DNA of 64,000 nucleotides. Origin: Vibrio sp. VB16 (lineage in GTDB: Bacteria > Pseudomonadota > Gammaproteobacteria > Enterobacterales > Vibrionaceae). Of the stretch, positions 36,160-45,900 are shown in pieces. The DNA is taken from NCBI RefSeq assembly GCF_015594925.2, contig NZ_CP087590.1, forward strand, positions 1,054,001 through 1,118,000. The letters run 5' to 3'. Within the stretch, counting starts at the first letter, position 1. The number at the start of each line of letters is the position of its first letter. The position numbers were made by a program, and so were the translations under genes. The notes beneath the pieces were generated by a model, which saw only the letters and a list, made by a program, of their open reading frames with translations, made no database searches and was not told where the DNA came from.

Positions 36160-36198
36160 AAATGTAAATACGAATGAGATCAATTCGTATTTACATTT
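36160..36198. promoter_or_regulatory. 39-bp inverted repeat between tonB and hutW
   Basis: Perfect 16-bp arms AAATGTAAATACGAAT (36160-36175) and ATTCGTATTTACATTT (36183-36198) around GAGATCA. Each arm matches roughly 11 of 19 positions of the Fur-box consensus when aligned with its flank. Iron-dependent control of both divergent haem operons is expected in Vibrio. Confidence 0.65.
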
Positions 36199-36275
36199 GT
36201 AAAAATTGACGGTAGTATTCTTAGAAATCGAAGAACGCTTTAAAATAAGATATTTAGTAAGGTTAATGCTCACTC

Positions 36276-37628
36276 ATGATTATTGATTTAGACGATGTTA
36301 ATTTGGTTGGATGCCATTCTCCTGACCCGATAAGCACGGCATTTGTTAAAAAAACTGGTGCTCATGCAGGAGGACAATCTACGCCCATTAGTGAGGCAAA
36401 CGTTCAGTTTGAGTTAACTCGTAGGTTAAAACAGCAAGGGGAAAATAATCGTTCTCGTTGCCTGTATGTACACATTCCTTTCTGCCGAGTTCGTTGTACG
36501 TTCTGTAATTTTTTCCAATATGCTTCTAGCAAAAATTTGATAGAAAATTATTTTCAAGCGCTAGTAGCCGAGCTTCACTGGAAATCTCAATTCGCATGGA
36601 CGCAATCGCAGCCGTTTCACGCGGTATATATAGGCGGAGGTACACCCACGGATCTCAGTGCTGAGCAGCTAGAAATATTAGGCAAAACAATTAGACGTTT
36701 GTTCCCATTAACATCGGATTGTGAACTGACGCTTGAAGGTAGATTGAACGGATTTAACTCAGATAAATTCGAGCATGCGTTAGAAGGTGGATTCAATCGT
36801 TTTTCTTTTGGTATCCAGTCATTTAACTCAAAAGTAAGACGAGCAGCAAAACGGCTGGATGATAGAGAATACGTACTAAACAGAGTTCAAGAGTTGGTCC
36901 GTTATAACGCCGCACCTATTGTTCTTGATTTGCTTTATGGGTTGCCGCATCAAACATTAGATATTTGGGAACAAGACCTGAATGACTACGTGGTCTCAGG
37001 GGCTCACGGAGTCGACTTATATCAGTTGATTGAAATGAAAGGATTTCCAATGGCTCAACTGGTCGAAAAAGGTAAATTACCCGCGCCTGCAGATACGGCA
37101 TTGAAAGCCAGAATGTATCAATTTGGTGTTCAATTTATGGACCAACATTATCAGAAGAGATTGAGCGTAAATCACTGGGCATCTTCTAACAGGGAAAGAA
37201 GTATTTATAACAGCTTGGCTAATTCTGCCGCGGAAGTGTTGCCTCTAGGGGCGGGTGCAGGAGGGAATGTTGGAGGAATTCAGATGATGCATACGAGAGA
37301 TATGGGCGCTTATATCGAGGCGGTGACTAAACAGGAGTTTCCAATAGCGATGGCGTTTGAGGCCCCAATTACCCGAGGTATTAGTGCAGAAGTAAAATCG
37401 GCTTTTGATCAAGGTGTATTAGTAAAACGCCGCCTTGATTCACTCTATGGTGAAACGTTATTTGAGGCGTTATTACCATTGTTTCATGCTTGGCAATCCA
37501 ATGGCCTCGTTAACCTAGAAAAGGAATACCTTACTCTAACGGTCGCGGGACAGTTTTGGTCTGTCACATTGGCTCAAAACCTTATTGAAGTCATCGAGAA
37601 TAATCATTATTTAGTACGTGCTGCGTAG
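36276..37628 (+). CDS. hutW: Radical SAM haem-degradation protein HutW
   Basis: A 450-residue radical SAM enzyme related to HemN and ChuW. The cluster motif C-x3-C-x2-C is in LYVHIPFCRVRCTFCNFFQY. SAM-binding features follow: AVYIGGGTPTDLS, FSFGIQSFNSKVRRAAKR and LDLLYGLPHQTLDIWEQDL. The ChuW/HutW group opens the haem ring by radical methylation without oxygen. It is first in hutWXZ, divergent from tonB. AAGG sits 14 bp before the ATG, a somewhat long spacing. Confidence 0.94.
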   Translation: MIIDLDDVNLVGCHSPDPISTAFVKKTGAHAGGQSTPISEANVQFELTRRLKQQGENNRSRCLYVHIPFCRVRCTFCNFFQYASSKNLIENYFQALVAELHWKSQFAWTQSQPFHAVYIGGGTPTDLSAEQLEILGKTIRRLFPLTSDCELTLEGRLNGFNSDKFEHALEGGFNRFSFGIQSFNSKVRRAAKRLDDREYVLNRVQELVRYNAAPIVLDLLYGLPHQTLDIWEQDLNDYVVSGAHGVDLYQLIEMKGFPMAQLVEKGKLPAPADTALKARMYQFGVQFMDQHYQKRLSVNHWASSNRERSIYNSLANSAAEVLPLGAGAGGNVGGIQMMHTRDMGAYIEAVTKQEFPIAMAFEAPITRGISAEVKSAFDQGVLVKRRLDSLYGETLFEALLPLFHAWQSNGLVNLEKEYLTLTVAGQFWSVTLAQNLIEVIENNHYLVRAA

Positions 37629-37643
37629 TCTGGAGAGAAAACA

Positions 37644-38174
37644 ATGAACCTATCTTGCCCAATAGAAGAGATCAGAACAAGGATATTTGAACTAAATGAA
37701 CAAGAACCGAATATTTCCGTCGCGGAGATGGCAAGTAAATTGGAGGTATCGGAAGGAGAAGCGACATTAGCTCTGCCGAGTCACTACGTTTTTTCTATTG
37801 ACGGAGGTTGCACTCAAGCTATTTTGCAAGCATTACCATTTTGGGGGAATGTGACCACCATTGTGCATTCCCACGGGTCAATTTTTGAAACCAAAGCGCC
37901 GTTTCCTAAAGGGAAGGTTTCGCATGGCTACTATAACCTTATGGGTAGGCGAGACGGTGAATTGAATGGCCATTTGAAAATTGACCTTGTTACAGATGTT
38001 GCGTTTGTGTCTAAGCCATTTCGTGGAATGGAAAGTCATTTCATTGGCTTCTACGAGCAAGCGGGAAATTGCGTATTTAAAGTCTATTTAGGTAGAGATA
38101 AAAAACGCCAGATATTAGCAGGTCAAATAGAGTTATTTAGAAGCTTACAGAGGGATCTGAGCAATGGAAAATAA
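37644..38174 (+). CDS. hutX: Cytoplasmic haem carrier HutX
   Basis: A 176-residue protein of the HutX/ChuX family: VAEMASKLEVSEGEATLALP near the N terminus and VTTIVHSHGSIFETKAPFPK in the centre, then GYYNLMGRRDGELNGHLKID. Known members bind haem and pass it to HutZ or ChuW-type enzymes. It starts 15 bp after hutW and overlaps hutZ by 11 bp. Confidence 0.93.
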   Translation: MNLSCPIEEIRTRIFELNEQEPNISVAEMASKLEVSEGEATLALPSHYVFSIDGGCTQAILQALPFWGNVTTIVHSHGSIFETKAPFPKGKVSHGYYNLMGRRDGELNGHLKIDLVTDVAFVSKPFRGMESHFIGFYEQAGNCVFKVYLGRDKKRQILAGQIELFRSLQRDLSNGK

Positions 38175-38682
38175 ACAACTCCGAATACAGAATCGGATTG
38201 GAAATGATATTTTAGAGTTTCGCCAGCATCAAAAAACACTGCAATTAGCCACACTTACCCATGACGGCTGCCCCCATGTGAGTTATACCCCATTTGTTTA
38301 TTTACCTGACGGTTACTACATCTTGATCAGTGATATCGCTAAGCATGGGCAGAATATTAAAAATCATCAACAGGTTTCAATCATGATGATAGAGGATGAA
38401 CAGGATTCTAAAAGTATCTATGCTCGAAAGCGTTTGAGTTTTGATACCAAAGCAAACCTCGTTCCTAGAGAGTCTGATTCTTGGCTAACGGCGATCAGTG
38501 CACTTGAACAACGATTTGGAGAAATTGTTAATAACTTGAGCAAACTAGGCGATTTTCACATGTATCAACTTATCCCAGAAAAAGGGCGCTTTGTGAAAGG
38601 TTTTGGCAAAGCGTTTGATATCTCGGGAAGCGATAAAGTGGATATCGTTCATTTAGATGGAGGCCATATAAATAATAAATAG
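38164..38682 (+). CDS. hutZ: Haem utilisation protein HutZ
   Basis: A 172-residue split-barrel, FMN-binding-like protein (LQLATLTHDGCPHVSYTPFV, YYILISDIAKHGQNIKNHQQ). It ends with HLDGGHIN, where the C-terminal histidine region corresponds to the haem ligand described in V. cholerae HutZ. It degrades haem and releases iron. It overlaps hutX by 11 bp, so the pair is translationally coupled. Confidence 0.93.
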   Translation: MENKQLRIQNRIGNDILEFRQHQKTLQLATLTHDGCPHVSYTPFVYLPDGYYILISDIAKHGQNIKNHQQVSIMMIEDEQDSKSIYARKRLSFDTKANLVPRESDSWLTAISALEQRFGEIVNNLSKLGDFHMYQLIPEKGRFVKGFGKAFDISGSDKVDIVHLDGGHINNK

Positions 38683-38804
38683 AGCCGCATCATCATACGT
38701 GATTTAAATATCAAAAAATAATTCAACAACTATAAAGGACTAGATGAGACATCAAATCTCGTCTGTGAATTTGTTCGCCTAAAAAATGGATAAAGGAAAG
38801 AAAA

Positions 38805-40943
38805 ATGCTTAACAAAACAAGAATAGCGGTGGCGATAGCGGGGGTGCTTTCACTACCAGCAACGACGAATGCAGAGACATACTCTCTTGACGAAGTAGTG
38901 GTTTCGGGGACACGTACGGAACAAAGTAAGAAAGATGTATCGTCCTCGATCGACGTGATTTCCGCAGAGGATATGAACAAAAACGTAGTGAGTGATTTGA
39001 AAGAGGTGTTTCAATATACCCCCGGTGTTGATGCTCAAGGTTCGGGTCGTTTTGGTGTTTCAGGTGTCAATATCAGAGGCGTTGAAGAGAGCCGAGTTAA
39101 AATGATGGTGGATGGTGTTCAGCAACCAACGCCCTATAACCCCGGTTCAAGCGAGCAGCGGAAATACCCTAATACGATTGAAGTCGATACACTGCAATCA
39201 ATAGAGGTGAATAAAGGCCCTTCTTCTACCTTATATGGTTCTGATGCTTTGGGTGGTGTCGTATTAATGCGTACTAAATCTCCTCAAGATTACCTCACCA
39301 CATCAGGTGACGAGCATCGATTTGGTATAAAAAGCGGTTACGCCTCGGCGAGTGATGAATTCAAAACGACGGTTAATTGGGCGATGCGCCAGGATAAGCT
39401 CGAAACCTTATTGATGGCAACCTATGCCAATGGACATGAAACAGAGACGCACGGTTCAGGTGATGCGATTGAAGGCCCTGATCGTGGTGCTGCAAACCCA
39501 GCAGACAAAGAATTAGCTAACCTTCTTGGGAAAGCTTTTTATCAAGTCAATCAAGACAATCGAATCGGCCTCACGGTTGAGTACTATAATCAGCAGTACG
39601 ATGAAGACGAACTGAACTATAACGGTTATAGCATTATGCCGGGGTTTACCTACACTGATAGTTATAACAAAGATGTTAATGAACGTTTTCGTATCGGTTT
39701 AGAGCATCAAATGTTTATGGATGTAATGTTCGCTGACTCTTTAGATTGGTCAATCAATTACCAAGATTCGAGTTCATTGTCGAAAAATTACGATACGACG
39801 GGTTTTTCTGGTCAACGCATGCGGGAGCGAGATGCTTCAGACAAATCGATTCAGGTGGATACCCAATTATCTAAAATTACCATGATTGATGGCAATGCGC
39901 ATGAGTTTACCTACGGGGCTATGTTTTTAAATAATGATTTTGCGTTAGATAATACAGACTATAAATATGATTTTGGCACTGTTACACCAGGAAGTACGGG
40001 GATTCCTGATGCGAATGTCATTCAGTGGGGTGTATTTATCCAAGATCAGGCTTTCTTTATGCAAGAGCGTCTAATCGTCACCGCCGGGCTTCGTTTTGAT
40101 TCTTTTTCCGCTGACCCAAGTACTGACTCGGGCTATACAACAGAATATGCAAAAAATAGCGACAGTGCAGTGACAGGGAAGCTTGGATCGGTTTATCATT
40201 TGAATGATCAACTCTCGTTATTTGGTCAAGTGAGCCAAGGCTTTAAAGCACCAACCGTCTACGACCTATATTACTTTTATAATCAAGGGGCGATTATTGA
40301 AACCAACCCGGACTTAAAAGCGGAGAGAAGTACGGCCTATGAGCTTGGATTACGTGGTGAAAATAGTTCAGCGCGCTTTGAGTTCGCTATGTTCTACAAT
40401 GATTACACAGACTTTATTACTCAAGAGGTCACGGGTGAACGAGGCGGTAAAGATGTTATTACCAAAAAGAATCTTGATGAGGTTGAGATATATGGTGTTG
40501 AATTTAGCTCAACCATTTACCTTGACCAGATGTTTTCTGCCCCTCAAGGGATGTATAGCCGTGTCAGTGTTTCCTATTTAGACGGCGAAGATAAGAAAAC
40601 TGGTGACGCATTAGATTCAGTTGCACCGCTAACAGGCGTTATCGGTTTGGGGTTGGATAGAGAGGTTTATGGTGCGGCGTTGAATGTAAAAATGGTTGCG
40701 GCTAAAAATGATTGGCAAGCGGATGATAATGAAAATGTTTCGGGTTATACGTTAGTCGATTTTACGACGTATTATCAACCTACCCAAGATGTAAGAGTAT
40801 CAGCAGGTTTGTTTAATGTTTTGGATAAAAAGTATTGGTTATATGATGACATCGCTGGACGAACAGCGACGAACAGCTTTAACAAAGATATAAAATCGCA
40901 GCCTGGGCGTAATTGGGGTGTAGCGGTGGATTACCAGTTCTAG
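38805..40943 (+). CDS. TonB-dependent outer-membrane receptor, haem/haemoglobin type
   Basis: A 712-residue receptor with a signal peptide (about 1-23), a TonB box region (LDEVVVSGTRTEQS), a plug (GVNIRGVEESRVKMMVDGVQ; IEVNKGPSSTLYGSDALGGV) and a 22-strand barrel ending in the C-terminal Phe. FKAP and NPDL correspond to the FRAP/NPNL boxes of haem receptors, but the histidine normally found between them is absent. It follows hutZ by 122 bp and is bounded by a terminator. Context supports haem uptake; the lost ligand leaves the exact substrate open. The HutR/HutA group is the closest guess. Confidence 0.88.
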   Translation: MLNKTRIAVAIAGVLSLPATTNAETYSLDEVVVSGTRTEQSKKDVSSSIDVISAEDMNKNVVSDLKEVFQYTPGVDAQGSGRFGVSGVNIRGVEESRVKMMVDGVQQPTPYNPGSSEQRKYPNTIEVDTLQSIEVNKGPSSTLYGSDALGGVVLMRTKSPQDYLTTSGDEHRFGIKSGYASASDEFKTTVNWAMRQDKLETLLMATYANGHETETHGSGDAIEGPDRGAANPADKELANLLGKAFYQVNQDNRIGLTVEYYNQQYDEDELNYNGYSIMPGFTYTDSYNKDVNERFRIGLEHQMFMDVMFADSLDWSINYQDSSSLSKNYDTTGFSGQRMRERDASDKSIQVDTQLSKITMIDGNAHEFTYGAMFLNNDFALDNTDYKYDFGTVTPGSTGIPDANVIQWGVFIQDQAFFMQERLIVTAGLRFDSFSADPSTDSGYTTEYAKNSDSAVTGKLGSVYHLNDQLSLFGQVSQGFKAPTVYDLYYFYNQGAIIETNPDLKAERSTAYELGLRGENSSARFEFAMFYNDYTDFITQEVTGERGGKDVITKKNLDEVEIYGVEFSSTIYLDQMFSAPQGMYSRVSVSYLDGEDKKTGDALDSVAPLTGVIGLGLDREVYGAALNVKMVAAKNDWQADDNENVSGYTLVDFTTYYQPTQDVRVSAGLFNVLDKKYWLYDDIAGRTATNSFNKDIKSQPGRNWGVAVDYQF

Positions 40944-40971
40944 GTCTCCCTTATCTTATACTCTTTTAACC

Positions 40972-41005
40972 AAAAGCCGCCTTTGCATTAAAAGGCGGCT
41001 TTTTA
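40972..41005 (+). terminator. Terminator after the receptor gene
   Basis: Stem AAAAGCCGCCTTT with AAAAGGCGGCTTTTT, loop GCATT. The next gene begins almost immediately after the T-run. Confidence 0.88.
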
Positions 41006-41008
41006 AAT

Positions 41009-42811
41009 TTGGATCAAATAGTGTCAAATCAAGCAATAAAAGAAATCAATATAGAATGGCTATATGGCCATGCCATACAACATAAGAAAAAACTTGTTGT
41101 GGCAAATTGCGTTGCTGTTTTGGCTGCGGTTATCAGTGTACCAATACCTTTAATGCTTCCATTGTTAGTCGATGAGGTACTGCTACAACAACCAGGCTCT
41201 GGCATTGCATTCCTTAATCGATTAATACCAACATCTTTACATAGTCCTCAAGGCTATATAGCGATGGTCTTACTGCTCATTATTATGATGCGCTTAGTCA
41301 GTCAGGGGTTGAATATATTACAGGCTCGTCAGTTTACTTTAGTGTCTAAGTCGCTCACTTGCACATTACGAAAAAGACTTTTAGAAAAACTCGGTAAAAT
41401 CAATATGCGTCAGTACGAAGAGAGAGGAAGTGGGGCACTGACTTCTTATCTCGTCACGGATATCGAAACCGTTGATAAGTTTATTGGTTCGACCATGAGT
41501 CGATTTGTCGTCAGCATTCTATCGATTATCGGAATTTCGATGGTTTTGTTTTGGTTAGATTGGAAGCTAGCGCTTTTCATCATTTTACTCAATCCAGTCA
41601 TTGTACTGTTGTCCAAAAAGATGGGCCATAAAGTAAAAGAATTAAAGAAAAAGGAGAATCGTTCCTTTGAAAGGTTTCAGCAACGATTAGTCGAAACGCT
41701 GGATGGTCTGTATCAATTGAGAGCGTCAAATCGAGAGCGAGAATACCTAGAAAGGTTAATGCAAGATGCCGATGGTATCAGGCAAGACGCTGATAATTAT
41801 GCGTGGCAATCGGATGCCGCCAACCGAATTTCTTTTTTATTGTTTCTCGTCGGTTTTGAAATATTTCGAGCCGTGGCGATGGTGATGGTGCTGATGGGGG
41901 ATCTTACTGTGGGCCAAATATTCGCGGTCTTTGGCTACCTTTGGTACCTGCTTTCACCTATACAGGATTTGCTGAGCATACAATATTCTTGGTTTAGTGC
42001 TTCAGCAGCAATGAAGCGTTTAAATGGCTTATTAATGTTGGAAGAGGAAAAGGTGTACTTACCAAAACTTGTTCCTTTTGAGAGAAATCAGTCGTTTGAT
42101 ATAGAGTTTAAGAGCATTGAATTTGCCTATGACTCAGAAAGACGGGTTATCGATAACCTGAGTTTGTGTATCCCTAGAGGAAAACGAGTTGCTTTGGTCG
42201 GAGCGTCTGGAGGGGGAAAATCGACACTTATTCAGCTGTTGCTTGGTATCTATCAAAAAACCAACGGGGATATTTTAATCAATGGGTATCCTATAGAGGA
42301 TGTGGGTTATGAAAGCTTAAGAGATAGGCTAGCTGTTGTATTACAACACCCTATGATCTTCAACGATAGTTTAAGAGAAAACCTTACTTTGGGTGAGAGT
42401 TACAGTGATGACCAACTTTGGAATGCACTTAAGGTTGCTCAACTGTACGAGTTTGTAATTGCGCTACCAGATCAATTGGGTTCTGAACTCGGCCGCCAAG
42501 GTGTTAAGTTGTCGGGGGGGCAAAGACAGCGTTTAGCGATAGCAAGAATGGTACTGGTTAACCCTGATTTCGTGGTGCTAGATGAAGCTACTTCGGCGCT
42601 AGATACGTCGACAGAATCTGCTTTACACCATGCTTTGGATACGTTTCTGGATGGTAAAACAACGCTGATAGTGGCGCATCGATTATCGGCTGTAAAACAA
42701 GCTGACTTGATTTATGTACTGGAGGATGGAAAAGTGATTCAATCTGGAAATCATCATGAGCTTGTTCAAAAAGAAGGGTTGTATCAGACGCTTTATGGCA
42801 CTCAAGTATAG
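41009..42811 (+). CDS. ABC exporter, fused permease and ATPase
   Basis: A 600-residue half-transporter. Six membrane helices lie at about 20-315, then the ATPase: Walker A LVGASGGGKSTLIQLLLG, signature LSGGQRQRLAIARMVL, Walker B FVVLDEATSALD and switch His in IVAHRLSAVK. It is an exporter of the MsbA/lipid-drug type acting as a dimer. The start is uncertain: TTG 41009 or GTG 41021 (GGA at 41011-41013); no ATG is available. It lies directly after the receptor terminator, so it needs read-through or a promoter within the receptor gene. The substrate is unknown. Confidence 0.85.
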   Translation: MDQIVSNQAIKEINIEWLYGHAIQHKKKLVVANCVAVLAAVISVPIPLMLPLLVDEVLLQQPGSGIAFLNRLIPTSLHSPQGYIAMVLLLIIMMRLVSQGLNILQARQFTLVSKSLTCTLRKRLLEKLGKINMRQYEERGSGALTSYLVTDIETVDKFIGSTMSRFVVSILSIIGISMVLFWLDWKLALFIILLNPVIVLLSKKMGHKVKELKKKENRSFERFQQRLVETLDGLYQLRASNREREYLERLMQDADGIRQDADNYAWQSDAANRISFLLFLVGFEIFRAVAMVMVLMGDLTVGQIFAVFGYLWYLLSPIQDLLSIQYSWFSASAAMKRLNGLLMLEEEKVYLPKLVPFERNQSFDIEFKSIEFAYDSERRVIDNLSLCIPRGKRVALVGASGGGKSTLIQLLLGIYQKTNGDILINGYPIEDVGYESLRDRLAVVLQHPMIFNDSLRENLTLGESYSDDQLWNALKVAQLYEFVIALPDQLGSELGRQGVKLSGGQRQRLAIARMVLVNPDFVVLDEATSALDTSTESALHHALDTFLDGKTTLIVAHRLSAVKQADLIYVLEDGKVIQSGNHHELVQKEGLYQTLYGTQV

Positions 42812-42825
42812 GACCAAAAAACAAT

Positions 42826-42862
42826 AAAAAAAGGTAAGACTTTTGAAGTCTTACCTTTTTAT
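42826..42862. terminator. Bidirectional terminator between the ABC exporter and rne
   Basis: Stem AAAAAGGTAAGACTT with AAGTCTTACCTTTTT around a three-base loop, with A-runs and T-runs on both sides. Confidence 0.9.
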
Positions 42863-42912
42863 TTATGCTTTATCTAGCAACTAACGGACGTCAAGGTTGT
42901 AGTGTGAACAAA

Positions 42913-45900
42913 CTACAGTGTCTTTGACGTACCTGACGATGCTTGGCTGGTCGCTGACTGGCTACCTGCACCTTTAGGCTTATAGCGCTCTTCTTTTAAT
43001 GGCGCTGCCTTGACTTCAATCTCTTTAATATCTTGAGGTCCAGGTGCTTTCGTCATTACTGATGTTGCACGAGCTTTTAGCTTTTGAGTGGTCGCTTTAG
43101 GTTTCGCTACGACAACCGCTTTTTGCTTAACTTCAACTTCAGCTTGTTGAGTAGCTACTTCTATTGGTGCCGTATTATCTTCAACGACTGGCGTTTCAAT
43201 CACAGATGCTTCAACAACGGGTTCTTCAGTGACTGGTGTTTCCACCACCTCTGCTTCAACGGTTGGTTCTTCAGTGATCGGAGTTTCCACCATCGCCGTT
43301 TCAATAGCCGGCTCGTTAATAGCTGGCGCTTCAACAACTGACTCTTCAACAACCGGTGCTTCTACTTCAGGCGTCTTTTGAATAGGCGCATCAGTGACGG
43401 TTGTTTCTGCTATATCGTTCGCTGGAACAGCTTCGTTATAAACAGGAGCTTCGATTGGTGCTTGCTCAATAACGGGTGCAGCTTCAATCATAGGCGCTTT
43501 GTCTTCAACAATATCGCGAAGGATAATGACTTTACCCATTGCCATTTCAGGGCACGCGAAACCATTTAGAGCGACTTGCTCTACTTCAGGAGTAATGCGT
43601 GTTCTTTCTTTATATCTTGGTTTCGCAAGATCGTACTTAGGCATCACTTTACCCATTGCCATCTCAGGAGAGGCAACACCACCTTTACGTAGGCGGAAAG
43701 GGTTAGGTCTGCGGTCACGGCCACGACGGCGACGTTGTCCACTGGCACGTAAATGACGAGGAGTACGACGGTTACGGCGTTTCGTCTCTTCCTTATTTTC
43801 GCCTTCAACAACAGCGGGCTTGTTAGTCTCAACAACGTCTTGAGCTACCTTAACGTCTTGTTCTACCTTCGCTTCAACTTGTGTCACTTTCTCTTGTTGA
43901 GCGGTGGTATCTTGTTGGTCTTTAACTCTAACCTGTTTCTTAAGCTGACGACGTTGACGACGTTGCTTAATAACTTGTGTTTGCTTCTCTTCTACAACAG
44001 GAGCAGCAACCTCAACTTGTGCCTCAGCAGCAATTTGTTGGCCTTGCTCTGCGACTTTAGCGTTAGACTTGATAACCTTCTTGTCTTGCTTAGGACGTCG
44101 GTTATCTCTGCGTTGATTTGGTTTAGTCTCTGCTTGTTCTTCTTGCTGGTCATTGCGAACAGGCTTGTTACGATTTTTGTTTTGATCGCGGTTGCCTTGA
44201 TGATCACGATTACCGTCACGAGGATTGCGACGACGGTTGTCATTGCGATTATTGCGATTATTGCGATTATTGCGATTGTTCTGAGGTTGCTCAGCAGGTT
44301 TCTCTTCTTTTACTTCTTCCACAGGGGTAGAGAAGAAACTTGTTAGTGCCTTGAACAGACGTGAAACAACACCAGGTTCGTTCGTTTCAGCTTTAACCGG
44401 AGTTTCTGCTTTAGCTGGCGTTGGCGCTGGAGATGTAGGTTGAGGAGCCGGCGCAGCAAAACCTTTAAGCGCGGGTTCTTCAATCTTCTTAGGCGTAATG
44501 TCTGCTTCAGAAGGCTCTGTTGCTTCTGCTTCTTTCATCGCTTCTAATTTCTTAGGAACTAGGTATGAAAGAATGTCGTGTTCTTCGCCACCACGTACAC
44601 GGACCACTTCAAAATGAGGGGTTTCCATGTCGGAGTTTGGAACAATGATTACCCTCACATTTTGTGAAGATTCAATGGTATTAACAGAACGACGTTTTTC
44701 ATTAAGAAGATAAGAAGCAATGGCGACAGGGACAACAGCAACAACTTGAGAGCTGTTGTCTTTTAGCGCTTCTTCTTCAATCAATCTAAGTACAGACAAT
44801 GCAAGTGATTCATTATCACGAACCACACCCGTACCAGTACAACGTGGACAAATATGGTGGCTTGCTTCTGCTAGAGATGGGCTCAATCGTTGACGAGACA
44901 TCTCCAATAGACCGAAGCGAGAAATACGTCCGATCTGAACGCGCGCACGGTCCATACGAACGGCTTCACGTAATCGATTCTCAACTTCACGTTGGTTACG
45001 AACAGGTGTCATATCAATAAAGTCGATAACCACCAAACCACCAAGATCACGCAGACGCAGCTGACGAGCAATTTCATCGGCGGCTTCTAGGTTAGTGTTT
45101 AGTGCTGTTTCTTCGATATCACTGCCCTTCGTCGCACGAGCGGAGTTGATATCAATAGAGGTTAGCGCTTCAGTTGGGTCGATAACGATTGAACCGCCAG
45201 AAGGCAAGCTCACATTACGTTGGAAGGCTGACTCTATTTGGGTCTCTATTTGATAGTGACTAAATAGCGGAACTTCGCCATCATATTTCTTAACACGGTT
45301 AAGGAAGTCAGGACGAATAAGTTGGATATGTTGTCTAGCGCGTTCGTAGATAGTGGCGCTATCTATTAATATTTCACCAATGTCACGGCGTAAATAATCA
45401 CGAATCGCTCGTACAATAACGTTACTCTCTTGGTGGATTAGGAATGGAGCAGGGGTTGTGCCTGCGGCTTCCGTTATCGCGTTCCAATGATTAAGTAATA
45501 CGTTTAGATCCCACTCTAGTTCTTCAGCACTTTTGCCTACACCAGCAGTACGAACAATTAAGCCCATACCTTGAGGGAGGTCTAAAGTACTCAGTGCCGA
45601 TTTAAGTTCTGTACGCTCATCACCTTCGATACGGCGAGAAATGCCACCGGCTCTAGGATTGTTTGGCATCAGAACTAAATAGCTACCCGCAAGCGAGACA
45701 AATGTTGTTAGTGCTGCTCCTTTATTGCCGCGTTCTTCTTTTTCAACTTGTACAATGACTTCTTGGCCTTCAGTAAGCACTTCTTTAATGCTTGGACGAC
45801 CTTGGTAAGTGTACCCTTTAGGGAAGTAATCGCGAGCAACTTCTTTAAGAGGAAGAAAACCATGTCTTTCTGCACCGTAGTCAACAAATGCAGCTTCTAA

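Noticed and set aside
44242..44277. Short tandem repeat considered as a CRISPR array
   Set aside because: The units are 9 bp without spacers and lie in frame within rne.
43753..44346. 197-codon plus-strand frame within rne
   Set aside because: It is antisense to the Arg/Asn-rich RNase E tail; its hydrophobic composition is a by-product of that bias.
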